Origin: Nocardiopsis sp. TSRI0078
GTDB taxonomy: Bacteria; Actinomycetota; Actinomycetes; Streptosporangiales; Streptosporangiaceae
NCBI RefSeq assembly: GCF_001905145.1
Contig: NZ_LWLB01000002.1
Location: 128,883 to 192,882 of the forward strand
DNA length: 64,000 nucleotides
Direction: 5' to 3'
The translations under genes were made by a program, and so were the position numbers. Under the pieces are notes generated by a model. It did no database searches, was not told the origin of the DNA, and saw only the letters and a program-made list of their open reading frames with translations. The first letter of the stretch is position 1; each line of letters starts with the position of its first letter. Positions 17,520 through 25,817 of the stretch are shown here, piece by piece.

Positions 17520-19319
17520 CTACTCGAAGACGGGCACGCCCTCGCGGACCAGGCGCCAGTTGACGACGTGGAAGTCGGCCGGGTCGATGGTGCCGGTGGC
17601 CGTGGCGTGGTCGATCAGCGCCTGCCTGACCTGCACCTGCGCGTTGTAGACCACCGGAGCCCCGGTGATGTGCGGGAACCCGCCGCCACCCGACTGGCGG
17701 TAGTTGTTGACCGCCAGCACGAACCGCTGGTCGTCGGCGACCTCCGCGCCCTCCATCGTGAGCGAGGCGATCCGCTCGCCCACCGGCCGGGACACGTCGA
17801 TGTCGTACTCCAGCCCGGCGACCTGGTCGAAGTTGTAGTCGGGGGTGCCGTCGGCGTTGGTCAGGCCGCCCGGGTCGACCGCGCCGGAGACCGGCACCTG
17901 GTGGAAGTAGCGTGCGGAGTACTCCAGGTACTCGCGCAGCTGCGCCCCGGTGAGCACGCTGGCCAGCAGGGTGTTGTCGTACACGTACAGGCCGGCGATG
18001 TCGCGGATCGAGACCTCGCCGGCGGGGAAGACCGCCGAGCGGCTGAAGGGAGCCGCGATCGAGAGCACGGGCAGGTCCGCCTCGGCGGTGCCCTGGATCG
18101 CCGCGCGCACCGTCTCGATCTGCACGTGCTGGATGTAGTCCACGATCGCGGTGTCGCGCCAGCAGGCCTGGGCCGCGCTCAGCTCCTCCACCGAGGTCGC
18201 CACCACCTGGTTGACGTACTCCACCGCCGTGGCGTGCTGGTCGGCCACCAGCTCCACGATCTCGGGGTCCTCCTCCACGGTGTTGCTGTTCAGCGTGACC
18301 GCGCTCTTGGAGGTGACCCGCCAGCGGCCCCTCTCCCGGCGCAGCGCCAGGTCCATCACCGACAGCCGCCGCCCCCAGTAGGAGGGCATCGTCATCAGGA
18401 CCTGCTCGCCGGTGACCTTGTTGGTGACGAAGCGCTCGGAGATGTCGCGGTGGGAGTGGCCGAACAGGATGGCGTCGATGCCGGGCACCTCCTCGGCGAC
18501 CATCGCCGAGGCGTTCTCGACGGGGACGTCGTCGCCGTAGGAGGAGGTGCCGCTGTCACCGGAGTGGGCGCTGACGATCACCAGGTCCGCGCCCTCGCGG
18601 CGCATGACGGGCACCCAGTGGCGGGCGCTTTCCACCAGGTCCCGGAACTCCAGCCTTCCCTCGACGTGGTGGCGGTCCCAGATGATGGACCCGGGGTTGG
18701 TCAGTCCCAGCACGCCGACCACCAGGGGCTGGGTGCCGGGCTTGTCGAGGCAGTCCACCCTCATGCGCTTGAGCACGTAGGGGCGGTAGGCGGGCTCGTC
18801 GGTGCCGTGGTGGACGGCGTTGGCGGCCAGCGCCGGGGCCCGCATCTGGCCGATCCAGGTGTCCAGGTGCTCCAGGCCGTAGTTGAACTCGTGGTTTCCC
18901 AGGGCCACGGCGTCGTATCCGACGGCGTTCATCGCCCGCGCCATCGGGTGGGTCTGCCCGGTCTCGGTGATCGGTTCGACGACGTTGTAGTAGGTGGCCA
19001 GCGGGGCGCCCTGGATGGTGTCGCCGGAGTCGAAGAGCAGGGTGTTGTGGTGTCCGCGCTCGGCGCGGACCTCCTTGATCAGGCTGGCCGCCTTGGCGAT
19101 GCCGATGTGGTTGCCCTCGGAGTCCTCGAACTCGGCGTCCTTGAAGTAGTCCCAGTTCATGCAGTGGCCGTGCAGGTCGGAGGTGCCCATGACGGTGATG
19201 AGGGCCTCACGTGCCGAGGAGGCGGCCGCCGTACCGGGCCAGCCCGCCAGGGCGAGGGCGCCCGCGGCGCTCAGCCCGCCGAGGGCGCCGCGTCGGGAGA
19301 TGCCGGGGTCCGCTGACAT
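17520..19319 (-). CDS. Tat-exported 5'-nucleotidase / 2',3'-cyclic phosphodiesterase family enzyme
   Basis: A 599-residue secreted metallophosphatase that releases phosphate from nucleotides outside the cell. A twin-arginine signal (SRRGALGG, residues ~8-15, then a hydrophobic stretch and Ala-rich cleavage region) precedes a metallophosphoesterase domain with SDLHGH, DSGDTIQGAP, LGNHEFNYG and GHSHRDISE. The C-terminal 5'-nucleotidase domain carries YDNTLLASVLTGAQLREYLE and NNYRQSGGGGFP. The architecture matches the UshA/CpdB group. It starts at ATG 19319. A perfect inverted repeat lies about 90 bases upstream. Phosphate regulation is plausible but no PHO box was seen here. Confidence 0.92.
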   Translation of the reverse strand: MSADPGISRRGALGGLSAAGALALAGWPGTAAASSAREALITVMGTSDLHGHCMNWDYFKDAEFEDSEGNHIGIAKAASLIKEVRAERGHHNTLLFDSGDTIQGAPLATYYNVVEPITETGQTHPMARAMNAVGYDAVALGNHEFNYGLEHLDTWIGQMRAPALAANAVHHGTDEPAYRPYVLKRMRVDCLDKPGTQPLVVGVLGLTNPGSIIWDRHHVEGRLEFRDLVESARHWVPVMRREGADLVIVSAHSGDSGTSSYGDDVPVENASAMVAEEVPGIDAILFGHSHRDISERFVTNKVTGEQVLMTMPSYWGRRLSVMDLALRRERGRWRVTSKSAVTLNSNTVEEDPEIVELVADQHATAVEYVNQVVATSVEELSAAQACWRDTAIVDYIQHVQIETVRAAIQGTAEADLPVLSIAAPFSRSAVFPAGEVSIRDIAGLYVYDNTLLASVLTGAQLREYLEYSARYFHQVPVSGAVDPGGLTNADGTPDYNFDQVAGLEYDIDVSRPVGERIASLTMEGAEVADDQRFVLAVNNYRQSGGGGFPHITGAPVVYNAQVQVRQALIDHATATGTIDPADFHVVNWRLVREGVPVFE

Positions 19320-19408
19320 GTGTCTCTCCTGGGGGTGGCGGGGGTGAACGAGACTCCCACAGGCTAGTAAGGCGCCACAGGGAACGGAACTGGGCGTGTG
19401 TTAACAAT

Positions 19409-19434
19409 CCGTGCACGTTCACCGGCGTGCACGG
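19409..19434. promoter_or_regulatory. Perfect inverted repeat in divergent promoter region
   Basis: CCGTGCACG (19409-19417) and CGTGCACGG (19426-19434) are nine-base perfect arms with an eight-base spacer, between the nucleotidase and the DUF4440-like gene. The site is an operator candidate or a leader hairpin of the rightward gene, which starts 24 bases later. Confidence 0.5.
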
Positions 19435-19457
19435 AACGGCCGTGTGGGGAGACAGGG

Positions 19458-19868
19458 ATGCGTGGGAACGGGGACGGGGCGGGCGAGGCGGTCCAGCAGG
19501 CGATCGAGGGGGAGCTGATGCTGCTGGAACCCCACGTGCGCGCCTCACGCAGACTCGCCGCGGAGCTGTTGGACACCGAGTTCACCGAGGTCGGAAAGTC
19601 GGGCAGGTGCTGGGACCGGGAGTCGATGCTGGCGGAGCTGGCCACCATGGACAGCCACCCGGACGCCGGGGGGCCGGGGGAGGCCGGGGCGGGGCGGCGC
19701 CGGGTACGGGTCACCGACATGGTGGGCAGGCTGCTGGCCCCGGACCTGGTGCACCTGACCTACGCCACCGAGGTCGGCGGGGCACGCGCCCGGCGCAGCT
19801 CGTTGTGGCGCCGGGGCGCGGACGGCACGTGGCGGATGTACTACCACCAGGGCACCCCCGTGCCCTGA
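19458..19868 (+). CDS. SnoaL/DUF4440-like nuclear transport factor 2 family protein
   Basis: A 136-residue NTF2-fold protein: an N-terminal helix pair (EAVQQAIEGELMLLEPHVR), FTEVGKSGRCWDRESMLAEL and a C-terminal sheet ending RRGADGTWRMYYHQGTPV, the pattern of the DUF4440 group. Members are small binding proteins or enzymes of unknown role. Start ATG 19458 follows GGGGAGACAGGG. Divergent from the nucleotidase gene and convergent with the flavoprotein gene. Confidence 0.75.
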   Translation: MRGNGDGAGEAVQQAIEGELMLLEPHVRASRRLAAELLDTEFTEVGKSGRCWDRESMLAELATMDSHPDAGGPGEAGAGRRRVRVTDMVGRLLAPDLVHLTYATEVGGARARRSSLWRRGADGTWRMYYHQGTPVP

Positions 19869-20017
19869 CGGCCGGGTGGCCGCGGAGCGGAACGGGGCGG
19901 CCGCCGCCATCGGCAGGAGCCGACCAGCCGGGCCAGGGGCCTTCCGGCGGTCCCCAGCGGTGCCTCTTCACGCCCTCGGGGCCGCGGATCGCCGACGGGT
20001 TCCGGTTCGTTGCACCG

Positions 20018-20524
20018 TCACGGTGTGGGCTCCCCGGCGAGGGCGTCGGCGACCTGGCGCCACCCCGGGAAGCCGCGTGCGGGACCGCGCAGGAGGGTGA
20101 CGTGGGGGACCTCCTCCAGGAGGCGGAGGCCACGGTTCCAGGCGGGGTGGCCCGAGAGCCCGTCCCCGGCCTTGGGGACCAGGAACGTGGGGACGCCGCG
20201 CCCGATCATCTCGCAGACGAGCGCGACGGCGAAGGTGTCCGTGATACCGAGCGCCGTCTTGTTCGTGCTGTTGAACGACCAGGGGCAGGCCAGGACCGCG
20301 TCCGGGGGCGGCAGGCTCCTGCCGGTGCCGGGACGGCGGAAGTCCACCCGCACCGGCTCTCCCGTCAGCGCCTCCAGTTCGTCGAGGTCGTGGAAGCGGG
20401 TGCCCGTCGGTGTGCACAGGACGGTGACCTGCCACCCCCGGCCCTGGAGCAGGCGGACCAGGTCGGGGGCGGTCTCCTCCGGCGTCGTGGACGCGCCGGA
20501 GAGCGCGAGGTGGAGAGTTCCCAT
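20018..20524 (-). CDS. Flavoprotein (PPC decarboxylase-like fold)
   Basis: A 168-residue Rossmann-like flavoprotein of the HFCD family. The N-terminal strand-loop LHLALSGASTTPEE binds the flavin phosphate in family members, and PWSFNSTNKTALGITD contains the Asn-rich segment matching the active-site region. Related proteins decarboxylate peptidyl-cysteine or phosphopantothenoylcysteine; the precise activity here is unknown and it lacks the CoaC-type His motif as far as I can see. Start at ATG 20524. The 277 bases upstream (20525-20801) show no convincing gene. Confidence 0.75.
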   Translation of the reverse strand: MGTLHLALSGASTTPEETAPDLVRLLQGRGWQVTVLCTPTGTRFHDLDELEALTGEPVRVDFRRPGTGRSLPPPDAVLACPWSFNSTNKTALGITDTFAVALVCEMIGRGVPTFLVPKAGDGLSGHPAWNRGLRLLEEVPHVTLLRGPARGFPGWRQVADALAGEPTP

Positions 20525-20801
20525 ACGGCCAGTCTGACCGCCGGACGCGCATGCGCGCCACGAGGATTCCGGGGCGGTCCTGCATGGGGGTCGACGGTGG
20601 GCACGGACAGGTGGTGGCGGGCGTCCGGGGGCGAGGCGCGCACCGATTCCGCCGGCGCGCTCGGGGCTTGTCCTCGACCACGTGCTCACCCGCCGCGTAC
20701 AGGGGAATTCCAGCGTGGGCGGGCGGTGCCTGGGAGGCGGCGGACTGCGCGGTCGCCCTCTTCCGGCTCACGGAGCCGGGACGGGTTCGACACCTGCGGG
20801 A

Positions 20802-21560
20802 TCAGGCCCCGGCGAGCAGAAGGAACAGCGGCACCCTCCGGCGGCGCTCGTACTCCTGCGCCCTCGCCCCGAACAGCTCCCGGGCTGGGGCGCACTCGCG
20901 CAGCGCGGTGAGGGCGAATCCAGCACCGTGCAGCGCCCGCACGTAGTCCTCCACGGTGCGGTGGTGCCACGTCACGGGCTCTCCCATCCACACGCGCCGG
21001 CGGGGGCCGGTGGCGAAGTAGCCGTCCACCACCCAGTCCTGTCGCGGCCGACCGGTGCCCGCGCTGGCGTCGTTGCAGGTCAGTACCGGGTGCGGAACGG
21101 TGAACACCAACCGCCCTCCCGGGCGCAGCCACCGCCGCGCCGAGGCGAGCACCGCAGCGGCGTCGTCCACGTAGTGCAGAGCCATCCGGGACACCACCAG
21201 GTCGACGCCGCCCGGTGGGGCGGTGAACCCCTCCATGTCGGCTCGTTCGACCCTGCCTCCGGTGTCCCGCAGACGGGAGCGGGCCCGCTCCACCATCGCC
21301 GCGGAGCCGTCGACGCCCAGGTAGCTCCGGCACCCCGCCCCCAGCAGGATCCGGCCCAGGTCGGCGTCACCGCACCCGAGGTCGAGCACGTCCAGTCCCG
21401 CGGCCGGACCCAGCTCCTCCAGGAGCGCCGGCTCCTCCATGACCGTGTTCGGGCTGGACACACCGCCGTGGCGGTGCTCGCCGTAGCGGTCGGACATCCG
21501 GGGCAGGTCGTAGAAGGACGACCCGCGCGGGGGCACGTTCGGGGGGTGGGGTCCGCTCAT
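20802..21560 (-). CDS. Class I SAM-dependent methyltransferase
   Basis: A 252-residue UbiE/Tam-like methyltransferase. Motif I is VLDLGCGDADLGRILLGAG, motif II LGVDGSAAMV, motif IV GVDLVVSRMALHYVDD, and LRPGGRLVFTVPHP follows. The C-terminal part HHRTVEDYVRALHGAGF is also typical. Substrate unknown. ATG at 21560 was chosen because it gives the conserved FYDLPRMSDRYGEHR N-terminus. Same strand as, but not tightly coupled to, the channel gene. Confidence 0.85.
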   Translation of the reverse strand: MSGPHPPNVPPRGSSFYDLPRMSDRYGEHRHGGVSSPNTVMEEPALLEELGPAAGLDVLDLGCGDADLGRILLGAGCRSYLGVDGSAAMVERARSRLRDTGGRVERADMEGFTAPPGGVDLVVSRMALHYVDDAAAVLASARRWLRPGGRLVFTVPHPVLTCNDASAGTGRPRQDWVVDGYFATGPRRRVWMGEPVTWHHRTVEDYVRALHGAGFALTALRECAPARELFGARAQEYERRRRVPLFLLLAGA

Positions 21561-21615
21561 GCTCCGGACACTAGACGCCGCCGACCGCGCAGTGAAGACC
21601 GGGCCCTCCGCTCGC

Positions 21616-22419
21616 TCAGGGAGCCGGCTCCGGCCGGTCCGGCGGCACCGGCTCGGCTGCTTCGGCGGTGCGGCCCAGTTGGGCCCTGAGTGCGCGGACC
21701 TGCTCGGTGAGCTCGCGCAACTGCTCCTGCGTGTGCGCGTCGGCCTTCTGTTCGCGTTTGTCGGAGTCGTCCTCGACCTGCTGGACGAACCAGGTGGACA
21801 GCGTGCCGGTGATGACACCGAGCAGGCCGATCCCCATGACGAAGAGGAAGGAGGCGATCAGGCGGCCGGTGCCGGTGACCGGGTACAGGTCTCCGTAGCC
21901 GACGGTGGACACCGTCACCAGCGACCACCAGAACGCGTCGGTGAGCGTGGTGATGTTGGCCCCGGGGGCGTCCTGCTCCGCGCGCAGCACGCTCAGCGAG
22001 GCCATGAGGAGCATGATGACGGTGATACCCGCGGTGTATATGAGCACGTTCCCGCGCAGGGACACCGACATGTGGCGGTGCAGCAGCGACACGACGGTCA
22101 GGAGCCGGACCAGCTGCAGGGGGCGCAGCATCGGCAGCACCACGATCAACAGGTCCAGCAGGTTCTCACGGACGAACCTCCACCGGTCCGGCGCCAGGTA
22201 CAGGCGTGTGACGTAGTCGGCGGCGAAGACCACCCACACGGCCACGATGAGCACCTCGCACAACTCACGCCAGGTCTGGGACAGGCCGGGGTCGAGGATG
22301 GGCCAGGCGTAGGCGGCGACGAAGATCAGGGCCGCGGCGACCAAGGGCAGTTCGGTCACGGACCGCCAGCGTTTCAGACGTTCCTGTGACCTGGGAGGGG
22401 ATGCGCTGTGTTGTTCCAC
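21616..22419 (-). CDS. Voltage-gated-type potassium channel
   Basis: A 267-residue K+ channel. Six hydrophobic segments precede or flank the pore loop, which has the intact selectivity filter TVGYGD followed by LYPVTGTGR. The S4-like segment (LRPLQLVRLLTVVSLLHRH) has three or four spaced basic residues, so voltage sensing is possible but weak. A C-terminal charged coiled coil (about residues 215-250, EQLRELTEQVRALRAQL) probably holds the tetramer. Start is GTG 22419, giving VEQHSASPP. Divergent from the MntR-type gene. Confidence 0.9.
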   Translation of the reverse strand: MEQHSASPPRSQERLKRWRSVTELPLVAAALIFVAAYAWPILDPGLSQTWRELCEVLIVAVWVVFAADYVTRLYLAPDRWRFVRENLLDLLIVVLPMLRPLQLVRLLTVVSLLHRHMSVSLRGNVLIYTAGITVIMLLMASLSVLRAEQDAPGANITTLTDAFWWSLVTVSTVGYGDLYPVTGTGRLIASFLFVMGIGLLGVITGTLSTWFVQQVEDDSDKREQKADAHTQEQLRELTEQVRALRAQLGRTAEAAEPVPPDRPEPAP

Positions 22420-22542
22420 GACCCGATTCGACCAAACGCTTCCGCGCAGGCCAAATCCGGGGGAGGGAGAACCGCTCCGGGGCCGTCCACAGGCACGTGC
22501 ACAAATGGTGGCCGATGAGCGGTCCACGGTACGGTTACGGTC

Positions 22543-23244
22543 ATGGACAACGCACCGACACGACCGTCCACGTCGGTTGAGGACTACGTGAAGGTCATCT
22601 ACGACCTCCAGGAACGCGGCACCGGGCCGGTGACCATCTCCGGTATGGCCGAACGCCTGTCCGTGTCCAACTCCTCGGTGTCGGGCATGCTGCGCAAACT
22701 CAGCGAACTGGGCCTGGTGGAGCACCGGCGCTACGGCGCGGTCACCCTCACCGAGCCCGGGACCAAGGCGGCCCTCTCGGTGCTGCGCCGCCACCGGCTG
22801 CTGGAGACCTACCTGGTCGCCGAGTTGGACTACTCCTGGGACGAGGTACACGACGAGGCCGAGATCCTCGAACACGTGGTTTCGGACAAGTTCGTCGACC
22901 GCATCGCCACCCACCTGGGCGATCCGGTGGTGGACCCGCACGGCGACCCCATCCCCACCCGGGAGGGCCACATCGTCCAGCACGAGAGCGTGCTGCTCTC
23001 GGAGGCGGACAAGGGCGTCAGCGGGGTGATCGTGCGCGTCAACGACACCGACCCCGACCTGCTGCGCTACCTGGCCGAGAACGAGATCGGCATCGGGATG
23101 CGCGTGGAGGTGGTCGAGCGCCAGCCCTTCGCCGGGTCGATGGAGATCACCGTGCGCCCCGACGAGGGCTCCCCCGAGAGTTCCCGGTCCCTGGGCCTGG
23201 TGGCCGCCGAGGCCCTGTGGATCAGCCCGGACGGCCACGGGTAG
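22543..23244 (+). CDS. DtxR-family metal-dependent repressor, manganese-type (MntR-like)
   Basis: A 233-residue regulator: winged helix (about residues 10-70, TISGMAERLSVSNSSVSGML), dimerisation/metal domain (70-145) and SH3-like C-terminal domain (150-230). Metal-ligand positions favour Mn over Fe: Asp14 stands where DtxR/IdeR has Met10, and Glu107 stands where they have Cys102 (DEAEILEH), as in MntR; Glu110 and His111 are retained. The three-domain length is DtxR/IdeR-like. I infer repression of a Mn importer, likely the ABC genes at 51509. ATG at 22543, with the divergent channel promoter in the 123-base gap. Confidence 0.85.
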   Translation: MDNAPTRPSTSVEDYVKVIYDLQERGTGPVTISGMAERLSVSNSSVSGMLRKLSELGLVEHRRYGAVTLTEPGTKAALSVLRRHRLLETYLVAELDYSWDEVHDEAEILEHVVSDKFVDRIATHLGDPVVDPHGDPIPTREGHIVQHESVLLSEADKGVSGVIVRVNDTDPDLLRYLAENEIGIGMRVEVVERQPFAGSMEITVRPDEGSPESSRSLGLVAAEALWISPDGHG

Positions 23245-23337
23245 GAGCCCAGGGCCGGGAACCTTCCGAGGAACACCGCCGCCCGGAGGAAGGCGGCCGG
23301 CGGGAGCGGCGGGACACCCGCCCCGGTCCGGGACGCC

Positions 23338-24939
23338 TCACCCCCGGGCGCGCACGCCCGCGACGCCGTCGTCGATGACGAACCGCGCCCGGTCCCTGAC
23401 GGGTGCGCCCGGCTCGCTCACGTAGTCCACGACCCGGTAGTCGGCCGTCCACTCGGTGGGCGTGACGACGTTGCGCACATAGCCCCGCCTGCGGTTGATG
23501 AACCTGATGTGCGGGTTCTCCCGCAGCTGCACCGCGTCGCCCGGGTTCTGCTCCGCGCCGTCGCCACCGCTGGTGAAGGACGTGCCCACCAGCTCGGTGG
23601 CAACCGTCGCCGACTCCGGGTCGTCGAAGTCGGCCTTGATGTCGCACACGTAGTTGGCGTGCACGTCACCGGTGATCACCACGCCGTTGCGCGTGCGCGC
23701 CAGCTGGTCGCGGACCTCGTTGCGCTCGACGAGGTAGGCGTCCCAGGCGTCGTTGCTGAAGTTGGTCGCCTCCCCCTCGACGAAGTCGCGCTGGGAGAAG
23801 AACACCTGCTGGGCGAGCACGTTCCAGCGGGCCCGCGAGGAGGACAGCCCGTCGAACAGCCACTGCTTCTGCTCGGCGCCGACCAGGGTGCGCGAGGGGT
23901 CGCCGTGCCCGGCGTCGCCCACCTGCGGGTCGCGGTACTGGCGGGTGTCGAGCAGGTGCATGTCCATCAGGTCGCCGAAGGACAGTCTGCGGTGGAGCCG
24001 CATGTCCGGGCCGACGGGCAGCTGGGCGCGGCGCAACGGCATGTGCTCGTAGTAGGCCTTCATCGCCTGGGCGCGCCGGTGGAGGAACTCCTCGGTGGGG
24101 ATGTCCTCGCCGTTGGACTGGTCGTCGGCCCAGTTGTTCTCCAGTTCGTGGTCGTCGAAGACCACCGCCCACGGGAACGCGGCGTGCGCGGCCTGGAGGT
24201 TGGCGTCGCTCTTGTACTGGGCGTGCCGGATACGGTACTGGGCCAGGGAGCGGACCTCCACCGGCGGCACGTGGCCCCGGCCGAGGTCCCCCTGGGCGCC
24301 CGACTCGTAGATGTAGTCGCCCAGGAACGCGACCAGGTCCAGGTCCTCCTCGGCCAGGTGCGCCTGGGCGGTGTAGTGGCCTCCGGGGTAGTTCTGGCAG
24401 CTGGCGAAGGCGAAGGCGAACCGGTCCAACCGCATCCCGGGAGGCAGGGTGGTCTTGGTTCGGCCCACCGGGCTGATCTCGCCACCGACGCGGAACCGGT
24501 AGAAGTACTCCGCCCCGGGGCGCAGCCCCTGGGCCTCCACGTGCACCGAGTGGGCGACGTCGGGGCCCGTCTCGACGGTCCCGGAGGCGGCGACGCGGGC
24601 GAAGCCCTCGTCCTCCGCCACCTGCCACTCGACCTCCACCCGCCGGTCGGGCATGCCGCCCAGACCGTCCTCGGCGAGGGGGTCGGGAGCCAGGCGGGTC
24701 CAGAGCACCACACTGCTGTGGAAGGGGTCTCCCGAGGCGACGCCCAGGGTGAAGGGATCGACGACACGGCCCGGGCGGGCGGTGGTGGTGTCCGCGTGGG
24801 CCCGGGGGCTCCAGGCGGTGCCCAGTGCGACGGCGCCCAGGGTCGCCGCGCCGCCGACCAGGACCTGGCGCCGTGTGGTGTGCGCGGCCGAGGCGGTGGG
24901 GGCGGGGACAGGGGTGGGGGCGTGGGGGGTTTCCTGCAT
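23338..24939 (-). CDS. phoD: Tat-exported alkaline phosphatase D (PhoD)
   Basis: A 533-residue secreted phosphodiesterase/phosphatase. A twin-arginine signal (TTRRQVLVGG, residues ~20-30) is followed by the PhoD N-terminal beta domain (FTLGVASGDPFHSSVVLWTR) and the metallophosphatase core with SCQNYPGGHYTA (metal-binding Cys), FLGDYIYE, VFDDHELENNW and ITGDVHANYV. All PhoD landmarks are intact. The ATG at 24939 follows AGGAG by seven bases. In related actinomycetes PhoD belongs to the PhoP phosphate-starvation regulon; direct repeats matching PHO-box units occur upstream at 25066-25082. Convergent with the MntR-type gene. Confidence 0.95.
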   Translation of the reverse strand: MQETPHAPTPVPAPTASAAHTTRRQVLVGGAATLGAVALGTAWSPRAHADTTTARPGRVVDPFTLGVASGDPFHSSVVLWTRLAPDPLAEDGLGGMPDRRVEVEWQVAEDEGFARVAASGTVETGPDVAHSVHVEAQGLRPGAEYFYRFRVGGEISPVGRTKTTLPPGMRLDRFAFAFASCQNYPGGHYTAQAHLAEEDLDLVAFLGDYIYESGAQGDLGRGHVPPVEVRSLAQYRIRHAQYKSDANLQAAHAAFPWAVVFDDHELENNWADDQSNGEDIPTEEFLHRRAQAMKAYYEHMPLRRAQLPVGPDMRLHRRLSFGDLMDMHLLDTRQYRDPQVGDAGHGDPSRTLVGAEQKQWLFDGLSSSRARWNVLAQQVFFSQRDFVEGEATNFSNDAWDAYLVERNEVRDQLARTRNGVVITGDVHANYVCDIKADFDDPESATVATELVGTSFTSGGDGAEQNPGDAVQLRENPHIRFINRRRGYVRNVVTPTEWTADYRVVDYVSEPGAPVRDRARFVIDDGVAGVRARG

Positions 24940-25044
24940 GCACGGTCTCCTGACGGGTTGCGGAGGAGCCCGAGCCCTTGGCGGATCGGGCGGGGGACCG
25001 TGCTCCATCCGGCCACAGAATGCGGAACGTCCCAACCACCGCGT

Positions 25045-25082
25045 GGTGAACGTTGGCCCCCCATGGGTGACTAGCAGGTGAC
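25045..25082 (-). promoter_or_regulatory. Candidate PHO box upstream of phoD
   Basis: Reading the minus strand, GTCACC occurs at 25082-25077 and again at 25071-25066, exactly 11 bases apart, and GTTCACC follows at 25051-25045, about two repeat units further. Eleven-base direct repeats of GTTCACC-like units are the PhoP binding pattern of Streptomyces. The rest of 24940-25287 shows no gene. Confidence 0.55.
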
Positions 25083-25287
25083 GGACCGTTACGGCGCAGG
25101 TCAGGGGAACGACACGCCGGGGAGAGGGGAAACCCGTTGATCGCGACCGGCCGGAGGACCATGATCGGACGGTCGACCGGCAGGTACACGGCAAGGAGCG
25201 GCGGCGCGCGGCGATCCGGCGGAACCTTCGAGCCCAGCACCCGGACACGAGTTCCCGAGGACGCCTTCGCCTTCCGCTCCCCCCACC

Positions 25288-25710
25288 CCGAACATCGGTA
25301 TCGCCGCGCACGTCGACGCGGGTAGAACCAGTCGCACCGAGCGCCTGCTGTCCGACGCGGACGCGCCCGGCGCGCGTACGCTGCCCCTGGCCCTGGACGG
25401 CCCGCCGTCGCCCTCCGGGCCGCCGAGGTCCTCGCCGAGCACGACGAGGGCCTGCCCCCGCCGGGCCCGGACGGACTGCGCGGGATCCTGGCCGGGCAGG
25501 TCGCGCACGGGTCGGTGTATCCGGTGGTGTTCGGATCGGCCCTCACCGGACAGGGCGCACCGGAAACCGGTGACCGCGCTGACCGGACTACACGCCCATC
25601 CCCGACGCGCAGGAACCCCGCCGCTCCGGGCCCGCATCGACGGCGATCCGTTGAACCGGCGGGAATACCTGTTCCACCTGGGCCGGTCCGGTCCCGGCGG
25701 GCACGGCTGA
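25288..25710 (+). pseudogene. Decayed TetM/OtrA-type ribosomal-protection GTPase
   Basis: Three pieces of one protein are recognisable. From 25288: PNIGIAAHVDAGRTSRTER, the G1/P-loop start of tetracycline ribosomal-protection factors, but with Arg replacing the essential P-loop Lys. From about 25398, two bases out of frame: AAEVLAEHDEGLPPP and VYPVVFGSALTGQG, the domain-G end (family: lAEHDdaLL...HPVFFGSAITGaG). Near 25640, back in the first frame: DPLNRREYLFHLGR, like the C-terminal tail of these factors. More than 400 residues are missing between the pieces, so the gene is dead. EF-G is excluded by the FGSA-type segment and tail. Confidence 0.72.
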
Positions 25711-25769
25711 CCGGCGGATCCCGCTCGCACGGCGCGGCGCGAGCGGGAATTCCGGGACCCTCGAATGAC

Positions 25770-25787
25770 ACTTCGTATATCCGAAGT
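25770..25787. promoter_or_regulatory. 18-base palindrome upstream of the 25818 gene
   Basis: ACTTCG (25770-25775), TATATC, CGAAGT (25782-25787): perfect six-base arms around an AT-rich centre, 30 bases before the start. Probably an operator overlapping the promoter; the MarR gene at 26655 is the nearest candidate regulator. Confidence 0.5.
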
Positions 25788-25817
25788 AAGATGTGACGTG
25801 TCGAAAGAGGACTGACC

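Noticed and set aside
17418-19316. Long plus-strand frame across the 5'-nucleotidase gene
   Set aside because: Val/His/Asp-rich shadow of the nucleotidase, which has all catalytic motifs and a Tat signal on the other strand.
20525-20801. An additional gene between the flavoprotein and methyltransferase genes
   Set aside because: All frames give Arg/Pro/Gly-rich noise with no plausible start or conserved motif.
25288-25710. Elongation factor G or a functional small GTPase
   Set aside because: The frame shifts between segments, the P-loop Lys is Arg, and no G2-G4 motifs exist. The later segments fit ribosomal-protection factors better than EF-G.
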